The notes below the pieces were generated by a model. The model was not told the DNA's origin, searched no databases, and worked only from the letters and a program-made list of their open reading frames with translations. From positions 24,855-88,854 of the forward strand of contig MNCI01028959.1 of NCBI GenBank assembly GCA_015680685.1: 64,000 nt of DNA. Direction: 5' to 3'. The position numbers and the translations under genes were made by a program. Every line of letters starts with the position of its first letter. The first letter of the stretch is position 1. Source of the stretch: Gnetum montanum. Taxonomy: Eukaryota; Streptophyta; Gnetopsida; Gnetales; Gnetaceae. Shown here one piece after another: positions 58,850 to 64,000 of this stretch.

Positions 58850-61586
58850 TCATGTAGTTCCTGGTGGTGGTGGCTCCTCCATTGGTGCTTTCTCTTTGTC
58901 TTGTGCTCCAAGCTTAGAGACTTGATGGTGCTGAAGTATGGCTTGGAGCTTCTCCTCTTCAATCTAAGGATCTTGTGTCGTCCATGCTAATGTTCCAATG
59001 TTTGATGGAGTCAACACTTCCCACAGGTAGGGTAGTTGTGGAAACATTTGATTGGCCTTGACATACCAGGCAGCAAATACTTGTCATTCCTTCTCATAGG
59101 CTCTAGCTTTATCCTTGTACTCTTGAAAATCTACTAGTGATTGAGCCAAATCTACTGTGACACCCTTTTGACCTTGGTAGCTTGTCTTTACCACCTCAAG
59201 CTCAGAATTTGTAGCTTCCAATTTTTCCAATAGCTTCTTGTGTTCTACAAATTTGCTTCATATTTGGTGTGGGTGGTTGCTACCTACTACTCAAGCTCTA
59301 TTCTTAGGCACCCTACTGTTAACATGGCAAGGTTGGCATACCATAGGTTTGCCCACTCCATGTATTTTGTCAGATCCTGAATCTACAGGTCCTGGCTCTT
59401 AACTTCCACTTGGTGGACAAAGGCATAAGTGTCCAATATGGCTTGCCAGTTAGTGTGTTGAGCACTGATAGCATTAATGTGGGCCTTGGCCATATGAATC
59501 TCCTTCTCAAGGATTTTTTTGTACAGCCCCACCTAATCTTGGAAGTGCTCCTTTAGCTTCTCATGTCATTTAGCCTCATTTTGCCATGCACTTATTTCAA
59601 TAGTTGTCTTTTGACGAATTGCACATACCTCCTCCATTGAGAGGGTTCAGTTCTCCTTGGCTAAATGATTTATGTCTTGGTTGACTTAGATGAATTATTC
59701 TCACAATTGATGAAGTGTTCCTTGAGAACATTCTTTTGCTTTTCCACAGTGGTCAACCGAAGGTTGTCGGTAATGAGTTGTTTATTTTCTTCTTGTAAGG
59801 CACTGAGAGCTTTAAGATGTGCATGAGTTTGTGCCTGTGTTGCGGAGGCATCCCAAACAGCCTTCTCTTTTTCATCAACCATATTTTTATTCTCCCTGAT
59901 TAGCTTGGTTAGTTGCTCAGTTCTAAAATTATCTAGCTAGTTTGTGGGAACAAATTGCAAAGGGTCCTACTATGCTGCTTGTAGGGCCACGAGTTGTTCT
60001 TGCAATTTCTGCACTTCTGCTTCTGCATGCTCAGCCCTCACTTCTATTAAGACCAACTTCCACTTTGTGGAAATGAGGTCTAACTAAATTACTGTAACAT
60101 CCTGAGGGATGTCAAATAGGGACATCATTATTTGCCCTATTTGGAGCAATCGATCAAGCACATCCTCATGTTCCACAAGAGTCATTGAGGTTCTAGCCAA
60201 ATTTTGAGCATCATGTGCTCTTATGAGATCTACTGGTGGCACAATAGGTACATTGAATGATTCCTTGATGTGGTTTGCAACCACTTCTATAGCTCCCATA
60301 GCATTCTTGTGTTGCATGACCACCACAATGGCCCCTTCACCAGTTTCTAACTGCACCTGGAAAGATGCCACATTTCCTGAGATCTGTTGTGACCATCTAC
60401 TTTTCCATCCTCTTGTGTGAATAGATAATTCACCCCTTGTGTGATTCATAGAAACTATGGGCTGAATGGCATCATCGATGATGTGGATGAGATGGCTCAT
60501 CGATGGTTTGTAGTCTTGCGGCAGTGGTGGCTGATTCCGGCTTGTGCTGGGCCCTACTTCCTATTGTTGGCTGGGACTTGTACTTGGAGGTTGACTGGGT
60601 CCTGCAAGTTAAGTTGTAGTTGGTCTAGTTGTCTGTTCTTTTTCTTCTTTTGGTCCCAACATCTTACCAGTGATTTCCCTTGGGGCTAGTGACTTTAACA
60701 ATTCAACATATGAAGCATTCTGGGCTTTTTAGAGGACATCATTGGTGTACCCCTAGATACCAGCATGTCAGCAAAGCTTTCTAATAAGACAAGGGAAAGG
60801 TAGTGCCATCTTCCCTGTCTTCTGTTCCTCGAACTGCCTTAGGATCTCTGTTAAATATAAATGGGGTAGGGTAGCATTAACCTTTTTCATCAGCACTACA
60901 CATCCTCTAGCCACATATGTTGATATTCTTTTTAAGTCCTTCATGGGAAAGAGGTGTTATGTTCCCATTTTTAAGTAAATCCTCTCTTTCGTCGTCAACC
61001 TACCAAATTTTTTATCTCTACCATAAGCCCTTTCCAACCAGTCCCGTTGCACATCAGGGTCTGAATGGGTGGATAACTAAGAAACTTTTGGCCCTATATT
61101 CGGAAGGTTTAACACTTCTGAAATGGCCTATGTAGAGAAATCAACTATCACACCAGAAATGTTGACAGTAGTGCCTTGCTCTCTATTGTGCCAAAACTGG
61201 TACATCTCCACTAGGTACTAGGCACTGCTTTCAGAGATGGTAGGTCATAAGGGAGATCCTTTGAGGTGATCCCTAATGGCCTTAGGAGTGAACTCTGCAA
61301 AATATTCAAAGTTCAATTCCACAATCACCGCAGCAAATGTGGAATTTTCATGGATGGTCTGAACACAATCTTGGGGCAACGTGAGATGTTGTTCTTATTC
61401 AAGCACTGTAGCCGCTCCTCCTTCTACTTGCCTGGACTGTATGATAGGAGGGTCCTCTTGATGAATACTAAACAATTTCTCCTCCTATTTTGTATGTTAT
61501 CTACTAGGATCTTATCTTCCACCTCTCCGAGATCGTTTGCTTCCACCTTCAGTAGGACCTTCCTTTTATCCATGTTTTGGGGCCAT
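58850..61586 (-). pseudogene. Extra ORF of E10 (longest copy; conserved N-domain and coiled coil)
   Basis: The reading starts at 61586 (MAPKHG, a basic KRSRRG patch near residue 20) and stays in one frame past 59670, with stops mainly where Gln or Trp is expected. One frameshift precedes the end APMEEPPPPGTT and a stop at 58850. The N-terminal ~230 residues ('VELNFEYFAEFTPKAI', 'YLVEMYQFWHNRE', 'NISGVIVDFS') align with E5. About 60084-60500 and 59670-59882 are rich in heptad-like spacing ('ALQEENKQLITDNLRL'). It resembles, from memory, plant transposon-associated proteins of the PF20167 type. About 912 codons. It is not an envelope gene: I see no signal peptide or transmembrane segment. Confidence 0.75.
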
Positions 61587-62062
61587 CTACAATCACACGG
61601 GCCAAGCGTTAGTAAGGTTGTTTTTGCAATTAAGTTATACCTTGTTGCTTGCCTTAATTAATTAATTTTTTTATCTTCGTGTGATCTTGCTCGAAAGATT
61701 GTAATAATGAGTCTATTTTACTTACTTCATTTTTTCAATTTTAGATTCCCGATATACCTAGGGATTAAATGATTTTTGGGCACAATTATTCTAAGTGTTA
61801 TAGCTAATTACCCTAAATTATGTCCATTGGATGATGATAAATTCCAAAAAATTTAGGTGCTTTTCGATAGATTTCACTCCCCCACAACTAAGCTAAACAC
61901 TCTGGATTCAAGCAGGTTCAAACAGAATTAAAATCAGAGTACTAGCAAGTGAGATAGAGGTTGAAAAGCAAAGGTATCACACTCGCAAGTCGTAGAGAAA
62001 AATTTGAAAAACTCCCTTACATGAATGATGAGAAATGAGGCTAAGTGTTGCACGGGGGTCAG
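61587..62062 (-). other. Leader of the E10 extra ORF
   Basis: Noncoding sequence between the TATA module and the ATG. It contains a polypurine-like TTAGTTGTGGGGGAGTG on the minus strand at about 61873-61890. Confidence 0.5.
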
Positions 62063-62135
62063 CTATTTATAGGTTTGAAGGGACATGATATTGCGTACGA
62101 TACATCGCGTATGCAATATCACAGCCTATCGATGT
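62063..62135 (-). promoter_or_regulatory. Internal TATA module before the extra ORF of E10
   Basis: On the minus strand GGCTGTGATATTGCATACGC and ATCGTACGCAATATCATG precede CTATAAATAGCT (62063-62072 on the plus strand). The palindromic GATAT...CGCGTA motif class and the AGCCTAT/TATA spacing match the U3 of the E10 LTR at 58580-58665. It is about 480 bases upstream of the ORF. Promoter activity is inferred. Confidence 0.5.
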
Positions 62136-63531
62136 TTTAGGTCGAAGGGAAAAACTAAATTTTTAGGGTTTTTTTTGGAAAATAAAATATGAAAGAAAGG
62201 ACATGTGGCACATGTTAAAGGTTTCTAGGATAATTCCATTAATTCAAAAGGCATACTTAATTATGATGGTGTGGATTTTATCAATAAAACCTCGGAGGGG
62301 AGAAAAAGGCTATGTAAAGGTACATAGGAACGTTGGAATTCAGAGGGATAATAGTAGGGAAAGAAAATTATGAAAAATTATGTTGAGGGTAAGAAATGGT
62401 GTGTGTGAGCTATGTCATAAGTGAAGATTACAAAAGATTACAGAAGTGGATCCTCCACAAAGTAGGTTCTTACCTATAATTCCCTTGTGTAACCACACTT
62501 AAAGTGTCCATGGGCACTAGAAGGGTTACATGTAATCCACACTGATTCCACAAAACACACACATGTAATTATCACCAGAATGAGGTAAGAATTCTATGCT
62601 ACACACGACATGAGCTACAATTACACGAATAGTGAGATGGGACAAGATATAGAAGGGATTGTAGAGATTGGGACATGAGGTAACTAACCCAGGGCATAAT
62701 GAATCCTATGTGTAAAGCATGATTAATGTGTCATTAACCCATCATTCCAAGATTAGGACCAAGTTCATTCCTCTAATCAGTGACATCACATTGTTTCATC
62801 CCATGATGAGCAACTATGAGAGTACCACAACAACAAGGCGTATGATCACTTGGCGTTTTATTCAAGGGAGGAGTCATTTTTATTTTGTGGCACTTCCTTC
62901 TTTATTTTTCTTTTTTCTCTTTTTTTTTCGATTGCTAAATCCAAATAAGCTGCCAACCTTCAAGCATGGGTTCATGTCTTTCTAGTGGGACCCCCTAGAA
63001 CAGCATTGGATTTTTGAATGCCCTTTTGATTACTCTTACTCCCATGTTTCATTAGATCGACAAGGATCTTAGTACAACCATGTTGCATGATAACTCCCAC
63101 AGGGGTCACCAAAGAGAATCCAAAAATCCCCTTGATGTCACACTCTAATAATTCCTTCTTGGTCCATCCTTCTTCATTCTAGGTACAATGAACACAAAAT
63201 TACTTTTAAGTTTTTAAGAATGTCAAGAATATCACTGTACCCTCGAACAGAACCTATTATTTGTAGAGTGGATGAGTGGATGTAATGGGCTCACTGTCCA
63301 CATAATTAATCACTCAAGACTCAACAACATAGAACACACCTCAACCAATGATCCACATGAGTGTTTTATTCATAGATGAGATTACTTACAAGAGTGTAAA
63401 AGGATAAAAATACCAAAAAGATAAAAAGATAAAATAAGAAAGTTAAAAAAAATGAAAAGATGGAAAACAAAAAGTTGTAAAATTAAAGAAAATGAAAAAT
63501 ATTTATTAATCCTGCTTATTATTAGAATGGG
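62136..63531 (-). other. Noncoding spacer of E10
   Basis: No gene. It holds the conserved block at 62445-62470 and the AAGCATGGGTTCATGTCTTTC-like segment near 62961, both shared with other members. Confidence 0.6.
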
Positions 63532-64000
63532 GGATATCCCCCATAACTAATCAGTTGAGGAGGGCAAGGATTAATAAATGGAAGATGATGATCCTTTCAT
63601 GTTGGAAGTATTGGAACTTGGTCATATTTACCCCCTCGGGGTTCACACACTTGATTATAGTGAACATAGTGGGGAAATTTGTACGATGTAGTTCCCAGAT
63701 AATGAGTTGACCCACTATGATGTTTTTGACCATTAGATGGTATGCGAGGATTGGGATGATGCCTTCCATGTTTGTGTTCATAAGGCTATATTGTTGTTGG
63801 AGTGTGAGTTGGTGGCCCTGATGAAGTAACATGAGGCATTGGGTTCGAAGGTAAGGGTGCACTATAGGGTTGGACTTGTGCTGAGTTGGAGGGTGCAGTG
63901 GCCTCGGAAGTATGTTGTCTCTTCTTATGGTCATGTTTAAAGAAGGGATGCTTTGGATGTTGAGGAGGCTTCTCACTGCTGTTGGTAGTAGTAGCACAAG
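63532..64000 (-). pseudogene. C-terminal gag of E10, continues beyond the window
   Basis: A Pro/His/Ser-rich gag tail includes 'APLPSNPMPHVTSSGPP' and 'TSYKFPHYVHYNQVCEP', and ends ISYGGYPPF with a stop at 63532. E3 and E8 have the same C-terminal sequence and junction. Confidence 0.75.

Larger units (their letters stand above)
58021..64000 (-). mobile_element. E10: gag plus full-length extra ORF element, runs off the window
   Basis: The 3' LTR (58021-58686) is followed, going right, by the longest extra ORF, its leader with a TATA module, a spacer, and gag, whose 5' part continues past 64000. Gag joins the pol tail exactly as in E3 and E8, so there is no protease, RT or integrase. The left flank CCATA should reappear beyond the right LTR outside the window. 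Confidence 0.85.

Noticed and set aside
61860-62140. A further LTR inside E10
   Set aside because: TATA and palindromes resemble a U3, but TGATG/CATCA ends, a primer site and a target duplication are absent. It is better read as an internal promoter module.

Overview
The window is plant nuclear DNA from a large, repeat-filled, AT-rich genome. I see no prokaryotic operons, rRNA, tRNA genes or CRISPR, and no intact host gene. Almost everything is decayed Ty3/gypsy LTR retrotransposon, mostly of an Athila/Tat-like family. The primer-binding sites match the 3' end of plant tRNA-Asp, the LTRs run TGATG...CATCA, and an extra ORF lies downstream of pol. Copies are old (many stop codons, visibly diverged LTR pairs) yet still in place. 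That fits a slow-turnover genome such as a gymnosperm, but the species is not determined.

Elements are named left to right. E1 (1-6291, +) has gag, protease, RT, RNase H and integrase, and is cut on both sides. E2 (6292 to about 10495, -) keeps a 3' LTR and integrase. The region 10.5-17.7 kb is a non-LTR island. It holds at least seven copies or pieces of a tRNA-related SINE (one inserted into another), a frameshifted two-RRM pseudogene, a small Asn/Gly-rich ORF and two tandem repeats. E3 (17694-22139, -) is a gag-only derivative. E4 is a Tekay/Del-like chromovirus (+) with a long 5' LTR (22145-24257). E5 (24778-44039, +), a large element with gag-pol and an extra coiled-coil ORF, inserted into E4. 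E6 (29599-36566, -), a gag-protease derivative, inserted into the RT of E5. The nest is therefore three deep, and two of its levels carry 5-bp target duplications. E4 pol resumes at 44040-45950. E7 (about 46740-56100, -) is a Reina-like chromovirus with a chromodomain-like segment, split by E8 (47234-52755, -; duplication CTTAT). E9 (56110-58020, +) is a gag fragment cut by E10 (58021 to beyond 64000, -), which has gag and the longest copy of the extra ORF.

E1, E2, E3, E5, E6, E8 and E10 look like one family at different stages of reduction. E5 is the complete type. E6 lost RT, RNase H and integrase. E3, E8 and E10 join gag directly to the last codons of pol and would need trans-acting enzymes. 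E3 and E8 also lost most of the extra ORF.

The most interesting signal concerns that extra ORF. In E5 and E10 it is preceded, about 450-480 bp upstream, by a TATA box next to palindromic motifs. The motif type matches the U3 motif of the same element's own LTR: GTTGAC/AGGCC-type in E5 and GATATCGC-type in E10. Copies with a gutted ORF lack this module. The family also carries several internal copies of its polypurine-tract motif and a conserved noncoding block. Each of the three single N bases sits where the copy lacks roughly 200-280 bp found in a sister copy, so they probably mark collapsed assembly gaps.
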